Positions 1-8,898 of a stretch of DNA of 64,000 nucleotides are shown here, piece after piece. Made by a program: the position numbers and the translations under genes. A model generated the notes under the pieces. The model did not search any database, was not told the DNA's origin, and saw only the letters and a list, made by a program, of their open reading frames with translations. Position 1 is the stretch's first letter. Each line of letters begins with the position of its first letter. Origin of the DNA: Chlorophyllum brunneum (Eukaryota; Basidiomycota; Agaricomycetes; Agaricales; Agaricaceae); assembly GCA_963576785.1 (NCBI GenBank), contig OY756151.1:930001-994000 (forward strand), in the 5' to 3' direction.

Positions 1-2
1 AC

Positions 3-3000
3 CTTGGACATGACTGGCTGGTCAAACATAACCCGGAAATCGATTGGAACAATCACGTCATACAATTCACCCGATGCCCAGATGATTGCAAAATATCACA
101 TAGCGACATACAGTTCAACAAGAGAATACGGACAGTCAAAGAACACATTGAAGAGAAAAAGGCGGACCGGACGAACGATGAAGATTTACCACCATACCTC
201 CAACAATACACCTACCTATTCAACAAGAAAAACTTCAATAAACTACCCAAGCACACGGTATGGGACCACGAGATAAACCTGTCTGAAGATGCACCCCCGG
301 TACTACAGTCCAAAGTCTACCCAATGATGATAACGGAGAAACAGGAACTACAGAAGTTCCTTGACAAGAACCTCGCCTCAGGACGAATCAGACCATCACA
401 ATCCCCCTACGCCACCCCATGTTTCTTTATACCAAAAAAGGATGGAACAAAACGCCTGGTACAGGATTACAAAAAGCTGAATGAACACACCATCAAGGAT
501 AAGACACCACTGCCACTCATAGGCGAAGTCCTAGACTAGTTAAAAGACGCGAAGGTGTTCAACAAGCTCGATATCATCTGGGGATACAACAACGTCAGGA
601 TCAGAGAAGGGGATGAATGGAAGGCAGTGTTTGTAACAAACAGTGGATTATTCGAACCTATGGTCATGTTCTTCGGGATGAGCAATTCACCAGCAACCTT
701 TCAGAGGATGATGAACACGGTATTTTGGGAAATGTTACATGAGGGCACGCTCGTCAACTACATGGACGACTTTGTCATTCCAGGAACCACGCAGGAAGAA
801 CTCGAGGAAAGAACAACACGGTTCTTAGACATTGCAGCCAGACACCAGCTTTATTTCAAGCGGTCAAAATGTGTGTTTGACGCGAAGGAAATACCCATAC
901 TAGGCTTTATAGTGGGACAAGGCAGTGTTAAAATGGAGGAAGAGAAGGTGAAAGTAGTGAGAGAATGGCCAATACCCAAATCCGTGAAAGATGTTGAAAA
1001 ATTCCTGGGTTTTGCAAACTTCTACCGACGATTCATACAAGACTTCAGTAATATAGCAACACCCCTACACGAGCTGAAGAAGAAAGATGCGCAATGGTCA
1101 TGGTCGGAACGACAACAACAGGCATTTGAGAAGATCAAGGAAAAGATCACGAACGAACCAGTACTAGCAATGCCCCAAGACAAAGGACAATACAGAGTAG
1201 AAGTGGATGCATCGGGATACGGAGTAGGAGCGGTATTATCACAAAACCAGAATGACCAATCGCCTTTCACTCGAGAACAATGACACCGGCAGAACGAAAC
1301 TACCAAATCTATGACAAGGAACTACTAGCAATCCGAGAAGCGATCAAAACGTAGAGACAATACCTACTTGATGCTGACAAACCATTCAAGATATGGACGG
1401 ACCACAAGAACTTAGGATACTTCAGGAAACCGCAACAACTCACAGGACGACAGGCAAGATGGCAACTGGAATTACAAGAATATTGCTATACACTAAAACA
1501 CATACCCGGGAAAACGAACACGAAAGCAGATGTGCTATCAAGACTAGCAAAAATGGACATAACCAGAGACAACACAAATATCACGCTATTACCCAACCAC
1601 CTATTCGATAACACTATCACTGAGATCAGACAAATTTGGGAGATATCGGGAGAAGAAGACCTGAAACACCGATTACAAAAAGAGCAAAAAAGAGAAACAC
1701 AGTGGCTAAGAGAAAAGGAGAAATGACCAGAGGAGATATGGGAAACAGATGGATTGCCCATGTTCGAAGGAAGAATATACGTACCACCAAATGCCGAGTT
1801 ATGCCAAGAAATACTCCAACAACACCATGACAGAACAGACGTAGGACACCTGGGACAGCACAGAATGATCGAACTCCTCAAAAGGACATATTGGTGGCCA
1901 CAGATGCACAATGATGTTAAACGATACATCAAGGAATGCGACACATGTCAGCGAAACAAGATACTCCGGACACAACCTACCACACATCTCCATCCACTAC
2001 CAATACCCACCGGACCATGGGAAGAAATATCAATCGACATGATAGGACCACTACCAGAATCAGATGGATACGATGCGATACTTGTCATCGTTGATTGCTT
2101 CAGCAAAATGATCAGACTACGCGCAGTTAACACCACCCTATCATCCGAAGAGTTAGGAGATATTTATCGTGACGATATATGGAGACAACATGGGATACCC
2201 CGCAGGATCATCAGTGACAGAGGTCCACAATTTGCATCAAAATTCATGGCAGAACTTTGCAGAGCAACCAGCACCCAACGTAACCTATCCACGGCATACC
2301 ATCCACAAACAGACGGTCAGACAGAGCGCATTAACCAGGAGGTCGAGGCATACCTCAGAAACGTAATCAACCATGCGCAGGACAACTGGAAGAAATGGCT
2401 CAGCACAGCGGAATTCCAGTATAACGACAAAACACATAGTACCACAGGACATTCACCATTCCAGATAGTATATGGACGACATCCATGGAAAGGGGATATC
2501 TCAAACACATCCAAGACATCTGCGATCACGGAATGAATACAAGAGTTACAAGACATGCGCCAAAAAACGATCGAGATGCTACAACAGAGCCAGACGCAAA
2601 TGGAGAAATGGAATAGCACAAAACCAGAACATGAGTACAAGACAAGAGACCAAGTTTGGCTTGAAGCAGACAATATTAGGACAACAAGGCCGACAAAAAA
2701 ACTTGATCACAGGAGATACGGACCATTCCGGGTAAAAGAGAAAATAGGTAAAACAAGCTACCGACTGGAGCTACCTGAAACATGGGCGATACATGACATG
2801 TTTAACAGCAGACTCCTCTCCCCCTATCACAAACCCGAGTATGACAGCCAGCATACTCCACCACCACCGATCCCCGAGATAATCAATGATGAGGAACACT
2901 ACGAGGTAGATGAAGTCCGAGGACACCGCACCAAGGGAAAACGAAAACAATACCTAATACACTGGAAAGGATATACGTCCGAAGAAGATACATGGAAAGA

Positions 3001-3103
3001 TGAAGCAAATCTGGAAAACGCCAAGGAAGCAGTACAGGAGTTTATGAGCAAGATTTCGAGGATGAAACCTATAAAAAGGGGAGGTAAAAAGCAGCAATTA
3101 TGA
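3..3103 (+). pseudogene. pol: gypsy pol polyprotein, broken
   Basis: The reading begins at the tail of the protease region. The reverse transcriptase follows, with its YMDD catalytic motif near 760-770. RNase H follows (a DASGYGVGAV-type block near 1206). Integrase has an HHCC zinc finger (H-H around 1825-1860, CDTC near 1938) and the DDE core: D in IDMIGPLP near 2035, D in SDRGPQF near 2214, E in GQTERIN near 2318. A C-terminal chromodomain spans about 2890-3040 (HWKGYTSEEDTW). Breaks: stop codons at 537-539, 1352-1354, 1724-1726 and 2534-2536, and a frameshift near 1255-1265 that moves the reading from frame 3 to frame 2. Each stop can be explained by one C-to-T or G-to-A transition of a Gln, Trp or Arg codon. 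The chromodomain suggests targeting to heterochromatin, as in other chromoviruses. Confidence 0.92.
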
Positions 3104-3200
3104 ACAACAAACCTTGCATTCCAAGCAACCACTACACTCAACGCATCACTCGCTGTATCCACTTTACCCTCGACTTTGCCAACTATCTTCATAACACACC

Positions 3201-4037
3201 ATGCCTGCCGAACGCCAACTTACTCCATACCCCTACCTCAAAGAATTCGATGAACTCGTCCCAGAAAGAACCAGCCATGAGGAGCTCGTAGAAGGAGAAA
3301 CCCTAGTAGACACCATGATACTATTGGGCGCAGCAATGAAAGCAACCCAAGAAGGTGCATCTAAAATAATGGACACCTTATCCGAGGCCACTCCGAGACT
3401 CAACCAGTTCATCATCGATGAAGGAAGGAGAGACCAATTGGAGAGACACTTATACGAGATCAATGACAACCTGCAACTCATCGTCATCTCCAATATGCGA
3501 GCCCGGATGTACAGCATCCTCGTAGCCCTAGCCGAACGACTCAATACGTACGAGTCAAGGAGTACAGACAACCTCTCCTACCATATCGTTAACCGATTAC
3601 TTGTTAGTAACGACCTGTTCCCCATCCAACATCATATCTGTCACAAATGCGAACAAAAGACACAAGAAGCAACTGCCGCCAACCAACTACTTCACCCCGA
3701 TATCGAAGAAGAAGTAGCCCACCTCCAAACTATCCTCATCATAGTAGTACCCCCTATCACACCCATGACCTTCCATCCACCGCAAGGGTATAACACGTTG
3801 AAATCGGAAGGCGAAAAGGACAACAAATACTGGAGGGGCATAGTGCATAAGCTCTTAAGCAATCACACCAACGACAACACTACGTACAATAATCACACCC
3901 ACTTCCTGTTCAAAGAAGGACCACCACACACACCCCTCTGGATTGGCTTACGACGTGTCGATAAGGCACCCCTCATCGGAGGAAACAAGAAGGACTTGGC
4001 CAGAGCTCTGGGAGCGGCTGTACCTATGAACGAGTAA
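3201..4037 (+). CDS. extra ORF of the gypsy element, unknown function (278 aa)
   Basis: Uninterrupted ORF starting about 100 nt after the pol stop and ending about 100 nt before the 3' LTR. I do not recognise a domain. The N-terminal half is charged and probably helical. The C-terminal half has a short hydrophobic stretch (ILIIVVPPITPM), a GPPHTPLWIG segment, and a small-residue/Lys-rich end. No signal peptide or convincing membrane anchor is seen, so an env-like role is not supported. It is still open although pol upstream carries four stops. It could be an accessory retroelement protein or captured host sequence. Confidence 0.6.
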   Translation: MPAERQLTPYPYLKEFDELVPERTSHEELVEGETLVDTMILLGAAMKATQEGASKIMDTLSEATPRLNQFIIDEGRRDQLERHLYEINDNLQLIVISNMRARMYSILVALAERLNTYESRSTDNLSYHIVNRLLVSNDLFPIQHHICHKCEQKTQEATAANQLLHPDIEEEVAHLQTILIIVVPPITPMTFHPPQGYNTLKSEGEKDNKYWRGIVHKLLSNHTNDNTTYNNHTHFLFKEGPPHTPLWIGLRRVDKAPLIGGNKKDLARALGAAVPMNE

Positions 4038-4131
4038 ATGCTCGCCGCATTTTCCTACCTTCTCCAAATTCCATATGTTTTATTTTACAAAGGACCTTTA
4101 CAGTAATACGCATCATGAGGACATGAAGCTT

Positions 4132-4141
4132 GAAAGGGAGG
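4132..4141 (+). other. polypurine tract of gypsy element
   Basis: A ten-base all-purine run (GAAAGGGAGG) three bases before the LTR start. This is the position and composition expected for the plus-strand DNA primer. Confidence 0.75.
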
Positions 4142-4144
4142 TAT

Positions 4145-4438
4145 TGTTACGAACTATAGATAGACTGTTCATTCCTATCTCGCGCCCGTTACCTCGTGTA
4201 CCCTCCTACGTGTTTCACTTCTCGTTTCATCCCCTGTTTCACCCCTAAAGGCTATGCCTCCTATCTAACTCATTTACTCCTCTCCCTTATTATTAACCGT
4301 CACCACCAGTATATAAAGTGTAGTAATACTTGATGTATTCCTTACACTTTACCAACCATATCATCCCTTCTTCCTTTCTCTACTTCCTTTCCTTTATCCA
4401 AAGGCTTGCAACCTAAGTCAGAGACCAAGGTCATAACA
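4145..4438 (+). repeat. 3' LTR of the gypsy element (~294 bp)
   Basis: Begins TGTTACGAAC and ends GGTCATAACA, so it has the TG...CA ends of an LTR. Two related copies (about 300 bp) at 5602-5906 (plus) and 6767-7070 (minus) confirm the boundaries. It contains a TATA box at 4310 and a predicted transcript start near 4344. No target-site duplication can be tested because the 5' end lies outside the window. Confidence 0.9.
4310..4318 (+). promoter_or_regulatory. LTR TATA box
   Basis: TATATAAAG in the LTR. The sequence ACACTTTACCAA, whose complement is the primer-binding site of this family (see 6754-6765), begins 34 bases downstream. That is where transcription would start in a self-priming element. 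Confidence 0.6.
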
Positions 4439-4882
4439 ATAAGCCGAAATGCTCGTTCTGGGCCCACCACTTCAAAGCTGGCTGGATCTGGGGTTGCTAT
4501 GAGGAGACAAGAGTTCAGAGAAGGGGGGCAAGAGTGCTGATAAATTGTATTGAGTAGTTCCTCCATCTATTCTCTACTGTATTATCATTCGGACTCTCTA
4601 GTCCACATGCACTTGTAGTTTAATGTACTACTCTGTCAATAAAAGTCCTTTAGGTATAGGTTGGAGAGCCCTGTATTGTATTTGTAGTAGGTATAGGAGG
4701 TGGACTGCATTCGAGCCCTGCTTTAAATATTGATGACAAAAAAAAAAAAAAAAAAAAAGACTTGTATTAGAGAGATGGGCTAGAAAGACCATGCTCTACA
4801 GGACTGGTCAGATTAGCCTATCTATGACCTACTTGCAGCCAGTCATGGTACATGGGGAGTAGGCAATCCATGGCCCATAACC
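4439..4882. other. intergenic repeat debris with A21 tract; possible SINE end
   Basis: No gene seen. At 4711-4725 there is GCATTCGAGCCCTGC, which resembles a pol III B-box. About 20 bases later comes an uninterrupted run of 21 A at 4738-4758. That layout would fit the 3' end of a tRNA-derived SINE, but I could not place a convincing A-box. The right end (4872-4882, GGCCCATAACC) is the complement of a copia-type primer-binding site and abuts the LTR that starts at 4883. Confidence 0.35.
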
Positions 4883-5382
4883 TGTTGAACAACACAGTAT
4901 TTACACAGTAGTAGATGGACAATCTGACTTACTGATAAGTTGGTTAGTAGGACAGTGAAGTACTAGTAAGAGTTGCTGTAAGTTGAGTAGAGTGAGGTAG
5001 AAATCGAGTAGATTGTCTTGTAAAACATAAGGGAATACATGCTGCTTTATATACTAAGTGTCTGGGTCACAAACCTTAAGACCTATGAGTAATAACTACA
5101 CATAATGAGTCAGTAATGACTATGGAGTCCCTTGAAACACTGTAATATCATCAGTAGTGTCCAGTAGCATAATTGGAGTGATAACAATCAGTTAGCTCAT
5201 GAAATACATGAGTAAAAGGTGCATAATGTGAGTCAGAGGGCATAGCCTCGATGACAAATATTAGATGAATAATACTGAAGAGCTAGTTATATGGAATACA
5301 GCTATAGTAAGCACAAATGACAATATATTATTATCATAATGACTTTATAGTCTATTTCTAGAATATGTCCGAAACTTCAACA
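4883..5382 (-). repeat. copia LTR, minus orientation (~500 bp)
   Basis: On the minus strand it starts TGTTGAAGTTTCGG right after the copia pol end and a purine-rich tract, has a TATATAAA near 5045-5055, and ends TTGTTCAACA at 4883. Its first ~40 bases match the start of the plus-strand LTR at 7373. It is bounded on one side by pol (as a 3' LTR) and on the other by a primer-binding-site sequence (as a 5' LTR), which suggests an LTR shared by two elements or a recombined one. Confidence 0.65.
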
Positions 5383-5601
5383 CTTCTCCTTGCTCTGTAT
5401 TGATGTAGAGTTTTTAATTACTCAAACATCAAGCCAAGTCAAGGTCAGAATAGATTGAATTTAATTTCATCTAAATTCTTTGTGAGAATATTGGCAGGAT
5501 TTTCCATACCTTTCATAGAGAATATTTCAATCTTTTCTTCTTCTACCAAATCACAAATATAATGGTATTTGACATTGACATGTTTTGATCATTTCTCTGT
5601 T
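5383..5601 (-). pseudogene. Ty1/copia pol C-terminus fragment
   Basis: Minus-strand translation gives the end of the copia RNase H region: a SKHVNVKYHYICDLV segment followed by PANILTKNLD, then a short tail, a stop and a purine-rich tract before the LTR. The matching consensus in active elements is the KHID..YH..RD...LADILTK block. The rest of pol is missing: the sequence is cut at 5602 by a gypsy LTR. Confidence 0.75.
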
Positions 5602-5906
5602 TGTTATGAACTATAGATAGACACTACATTCCTATCATGCACCCATTGAACTCATCATTCTTGTGTATTTGTTTCATCTCCTATTTTATCCCTTATGGCT
5701 GTACTCTCTCTGACTCATCCTACTCATCCTCTATGACTCCTTTATTCCATTCCCTTATTTTTAGTACTTACCACTAGTATATAAAGTGTAGTAATACTTA
5801 ATATATTCCTTACACTTTACCAATTTTATCATCCCTTTCTCTTATCTCTACTTCCTTGTCTTTATCCAAAGACTTGCAACCTGAGTCCTAGACTAAGGTC
5901 GTAACA
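5602..5906 (+). repeat. gypsy LTR, plus orientation (~305 bp)
   Basis: TGTTATGAACTATAG...GGTCGTAACA. Same family as 4145-4438, with the same TATA box and ACACTTTACCAA start region. It lies in inverted orientation to the LTR at 6767-7070. The flanks show no matching target duplication. Confidence 0.85.
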
Positions 5907-6753
5907 GTCTTCAATGCTTCAAACTCTATTTAGAAGTCTACAGTGTTCCCCTTTCCCTGTTTGAACAACTCAATTTCTCTCTTTGCTATCACTTTCCTAT
6001 TTCCTAAGGAGAATATGGCTACTATCTCCATTGCAAAGTCATTGAATGCCAGTGTTTTCTTGTCTTGGATTGCTTGTAACTTGGCATTGGTGTAAGGACC
6101 TGCTAGTCCTCCTTTTATCTATACTAATACTCCGATTATCTTTTGTTCATTATTGTTGATTTGGTTGAAGAGTGTCTATAAGGACATTACTCTCTACCAA
6201 TTGTCAAACTTGGTTCTATTGAAGTATCCTGGTTCTAGGGCCAAGTTCTTTGGGAAATTAATTTTATTGGCCATTTCTGGTTTTGTTTTAGGTTGCTCAT
6301 GTTCATATATCTCAGCGACTTCTATGTTGGATATTTTGGATTTACTGTATTTGTTGGTCTTGGCAATTTCTATATTGGATACAGTCTCAGCTTCACTATG
6401 TTTGTTCTCATATGTCTTGGTGATTTCTATATTGAGTGGGGCTTTGGCAACTTCTGTGTCATATGTAGTCTTGGCAACTTCTGTGTTGAATAAGGTCTTG
6501 AAGAGAGCCGTGTCTTTGTCTATGCTATAGTTTGATTTCTGTTATTTAAGTCCTTTGGGGACTTTTGGTTCTGTTTGTCTTTTGAATCTGGTGCTAACTG
6601 GTAATCTCTGAATTTCTGTTGATCTCAAAGCTCTGGGTCTTCTTGGTGTTCTCAATGAGCTGCTGCTGCTCATATACTGTCATCCTGGTTAGAGACTATT
6701 ATTCCAAGCCTAGTTACAAATAGTGGTACCTCTCTTACAAGGTGAGTTGAATG
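5907..6753 (-). pseudogene. gag: gypsy gag remnant with 5' leader
   Basis: Minus-strand translation near 5930-6270 recovers the gypsy Gag capsid-type region, including LAGPYTNAKLQAI and FKQGKGNTVDF followed by a stop and EFEALKT. The N-terminal part (about 6280-6530) holds several imperfect copies of a short motif (NIEVAK/TEVAKT-like), giving a repetitive linker. Several stops interrupt it, and no pol follows because an opposite LTR begins at 5906. It belongs to the LTR at 6767-7070. Confidence 0.7.
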
Positions 6754-6765
6754 ACACTTTACCAA
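6754..6765 (-). other. self-complementary primer-binding site of gypsy family
   Basis: Read on the minus strand, one base after the LTR end, the sequence is TTGGTAAAGTGT. This is the exact reverse complement of ACACTTTACCAA in the LTR (4344-4355 in the copy above), just downstream of the TATA box. This is the arrangement of Tf1/sushi elements, which prime reverse transcription with the 5' end of their own RNA and not with a tRNA. Confidence 0.7.
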
Positions 6766-6766
6766 A

Positions 6767-7070
6767 TGTTATGACCTTAGTCTAGGACTCAGGTTCCAAG
6801 TCTTTGGATAAAGACAAGGAAGTAGAGAAAAAAGAAAGAGATAATACAATTGGTAAAGTGTAAGGAATACATCAAGTATTACTACACTTTATATACTAGT
6901 GGTGAGTACTAAAAATAAGAGAACAGAGTAAAGGAGTCATAGGAATGAGTAGAATGAGTCAGTAAGAGTACAGCCATAAGGGATGAAACAGGAGATGAAA
7001 CAGATATACTAGAATGATGAGTATAACAAGTGCATGATAGGAATGTAATGTCTATCTATAGTTCATAACA
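6767..7070 (-). repeat. gypsy LTR, minus orientation (~304 bp)
   Basis: Bounded by TGTTATGACC and GTTCATAACA in the window. It is the reverse-complement relative of 5602-5906 and 4145-4438. It acts as 5' LTR for the gag remnant to its left. Confidence 0.87.
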
Positions 7071-7224
7071 ATACTGGGCAAGGCATATTATTATCAAAGT
7101 ACCCCCACAGTCCTTTTCCCTGGACTACTGTCTGGAAATGGAGTGAGAAGATTGCCCAATTTCTTCCAGACACATCTAGCTTGGGCACTGAGGCAGGTAA
7201 GACATTGTTTGCAGTGTTAGACAT
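7071..7224 (-). pseudogene. gag: Ty1/copia gag N-terminus fragment
   Basis: Minus-strand ORF of about 51 residues starting MSNTANNVLPASVPKL and containing DVSGRNWAIFSLHFQ, typical of the N-terminus of copia Gag in Agaricomycetes (DUF4219/UBN2 type, 'L.G.NW..W...' pattern). It is cut at 7070 by the gypsy LTR. The primer-binding site and LTR remnant lie just upstream. Confidence 0.72.
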
Positions 7225-7263
7225 AGTCACTTCAAGTATAGTGTTAGCAATACAATAGGGCAG

Positions 7264-7274
7264 GGCCCATAACC
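7264..7274 (-). other. copia primer-binding site, half-tRNA-iMet type
   Basis: On the minus strand GGTTATGGGCC follows directly after an LTR end. Drosophila copia has the same sequence after its LTR and primes with an internal fragment of initiator tRNA-Met (anticodon region). The same 11 bases occur next to the LTR at 4883 (4872-4882). Confidence 0.6.
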
Positions 7275-7372
7275 TGAAAGAATACAAGTAATGTGAGTAA
7301 CTAATTGAAAATGTCAGTGAGTAAAAATAAGTGGGTATAGAGTATACTGACCTCAGTTACTTGAAGGCACAT
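7275..7372 (-). repeat. remnant of copia 5' LTR, minus orientation
   Basis: On the minus strand this stretch ends TTCTTTCA immediately before the primer-binding site, so it is the 3' part of an LTR. Its outer part is replaced by the plus-oriented LTR starting at 7373. The boundary at 7372 is set by that LTR and not by its own end. Confidence 0.45.
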
Positions 7373-7969
7373 TGTTGAAGTTTCGGACATATTCTAGAAA
7401 TAGATTATAAAGTCATTATTCTAATAATAGACTGATCTGTTACTTTCCAGTAACTTCAATCCATAGTAACTTCCAATGAGTTGCTCTGCATATGATGAGA
7501 GCCATAAGTACTTGATAGATTATTCTACATAGTACCAATGACTAGTATACTATGTTCTGCAGTACTCCGCAGGCACTACACCACAGTTAATGGGAGTTAT
7601 AAGGAACATTCTATGTATTCCTAATATTTTATGTAGTATGACTTGTCTATGTTTCAATATGTATATAAACCCCATGTAGCAGACCTAGTTCTGCATCTTG
7701 TTCAATCGAACAACTTCTTCATCATTGCCTATCTTCTTGAGTACAATACCAGTCTCGACTTACTTGACTTTGACCTTTACACTTCTGACACTGCCCACTT
7801 TATCAATAATATCTGTCTATCCGAATTACCTTTCTACAGGTATCAGATAGAAGCTTATTATCTCAGTGAGTAGACCCTACGTTCTCTCCCACTGCATTTA
7901 CTGCTGCCCCCAGCAAACAACTCATTATGGCCATTACCTCAACACACATGAGAACTGAGGTTTACAACA
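7373..7969 (+). repeat. copia LTR, plus orientation (~597 bp), solo or truncated element
   Basis: Starts TGTTGAAGTTTCGG as the LTR ending at 5382 does on the other strand, has TATATAAACC near 7664, and ends GGTTTACAACA. No primer-binding site follows and no pol end precedes it, so it is best seen as a solo LTR. Flanking pentamers (..cacat / gacta) do not match. Confidence 0.55.
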
Positions 7970-8094
7970 GACTATGTTACAATATATATACACTAGATGA
8001 GACAATAAGGTTTAGTATAATAAGTGTGCATTGTTGAAAGAAGATAATAAAATACAAGCACAATAACACAAGTGGGTCCATGCACATTGGGCCA

Positions 8095-8255
8095 CTCGGT
8101 AAGTCGCGCATGAAGCCACGGCCTCAGGCCACGGCTCACGGCTTTCGAAAATTGAAGCCAGAGCCGCAGGCTTTGGAAAGCCGTGCAAAAAGCCCGGCTT
8201 GGCCTGGCTTTGGCTGGCTTTTGCCACCAGGCCAAAGCCGGCACATCACTAGCAG
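8095..8255. repeat. AGCC/GGCT-rich imperfect repeat
   Basis: Compositionally distinct block of short AGCC-, CACGG- and GGCTT-type words in both orientations, able to fold on itself. ORFs over it are shadows of the repeat. It lies between the retroelement debris and the left arm of the inverted duplication, with no homologous block beyond the right arm. Confidence 0.5.
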
Positions 8256-8898
8256 TATCTCCACTTGCCTTCTTTTGCTGAGCCGATGTGCACCATATCC
8301 AAACGGGGCTGGGCAGATCTGGAACTCTAAACAAGTCCTCTTTACTTCTCGAAATATGTAACGCTACCTCGAAGTCCGCACACTCGAACCGAATCACGCC
8401 ACTGATAGGGCTTATCCCGGACGCTTTTCGTAGAATGACGTTGCACATGTTTGACTGACGATTCCCACCCGCTCGCCATGGGCAACGGGAAAAAATTCCA
8501 TACATACATTTTCCAGGTGTAACAAAGAAAGACCATGCAAGAGGGCCGCGAAGTGGCATAGGCAACTCCTAGTGTTAGATGTCCGCCCTGGACTTAACAC
8601 GGGAGCACGTGATACCCTCTACGCATGAAGCACTGGATCTACTCTGCAAGGAGTTGAAATAAGAAAAAGGGAAAACATAGCTCAAGAGGGTCAGAGAGTG
8701 TATCATTTACGCATCCTCACGTCGTGCTTCTCCGGTACGTTCTCTCTATGGAATCACCCCCGCCCAGCGAAATCATCCTCTCCTTCTCGCACCCTATTTG
8801 GGTAAAGAGATTATAGATAAGCATTTGCGAATCCAGTACCAGCCGTATTTATAGCCTCATCGTGGCCTATCCCGTGCCACTCCTTTACGCAGATCTTG

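Larger units (their letters stand above)
1..4438 (+). mobile_element. Ty3/gypsy chromovirus retrotransposon, 5' end outside window
   Basis: LTR retrotransposon read on the plus strand in the order protease remnant, reverse transcriptase, RNase H, integrase, chromodomain, extra ORF, polypurine tract, 3' LTR. This order (integrase after RNase H, chromodomain at the C-terminus) defines the gypsy chromoviruses. The 5' LTR and gag lie before the window. Related LTRs occur at 5602-5906 and 6767-7070. The pol frame is broken several times, so this copy is not autonomous as read. Confidence 0.93.

Noticed and set aside
8102..8227. Overlapping ORFs in the AGCC/GGCT-rich block
   Set aside because: Product of repetitive composition; no domain on either strand.
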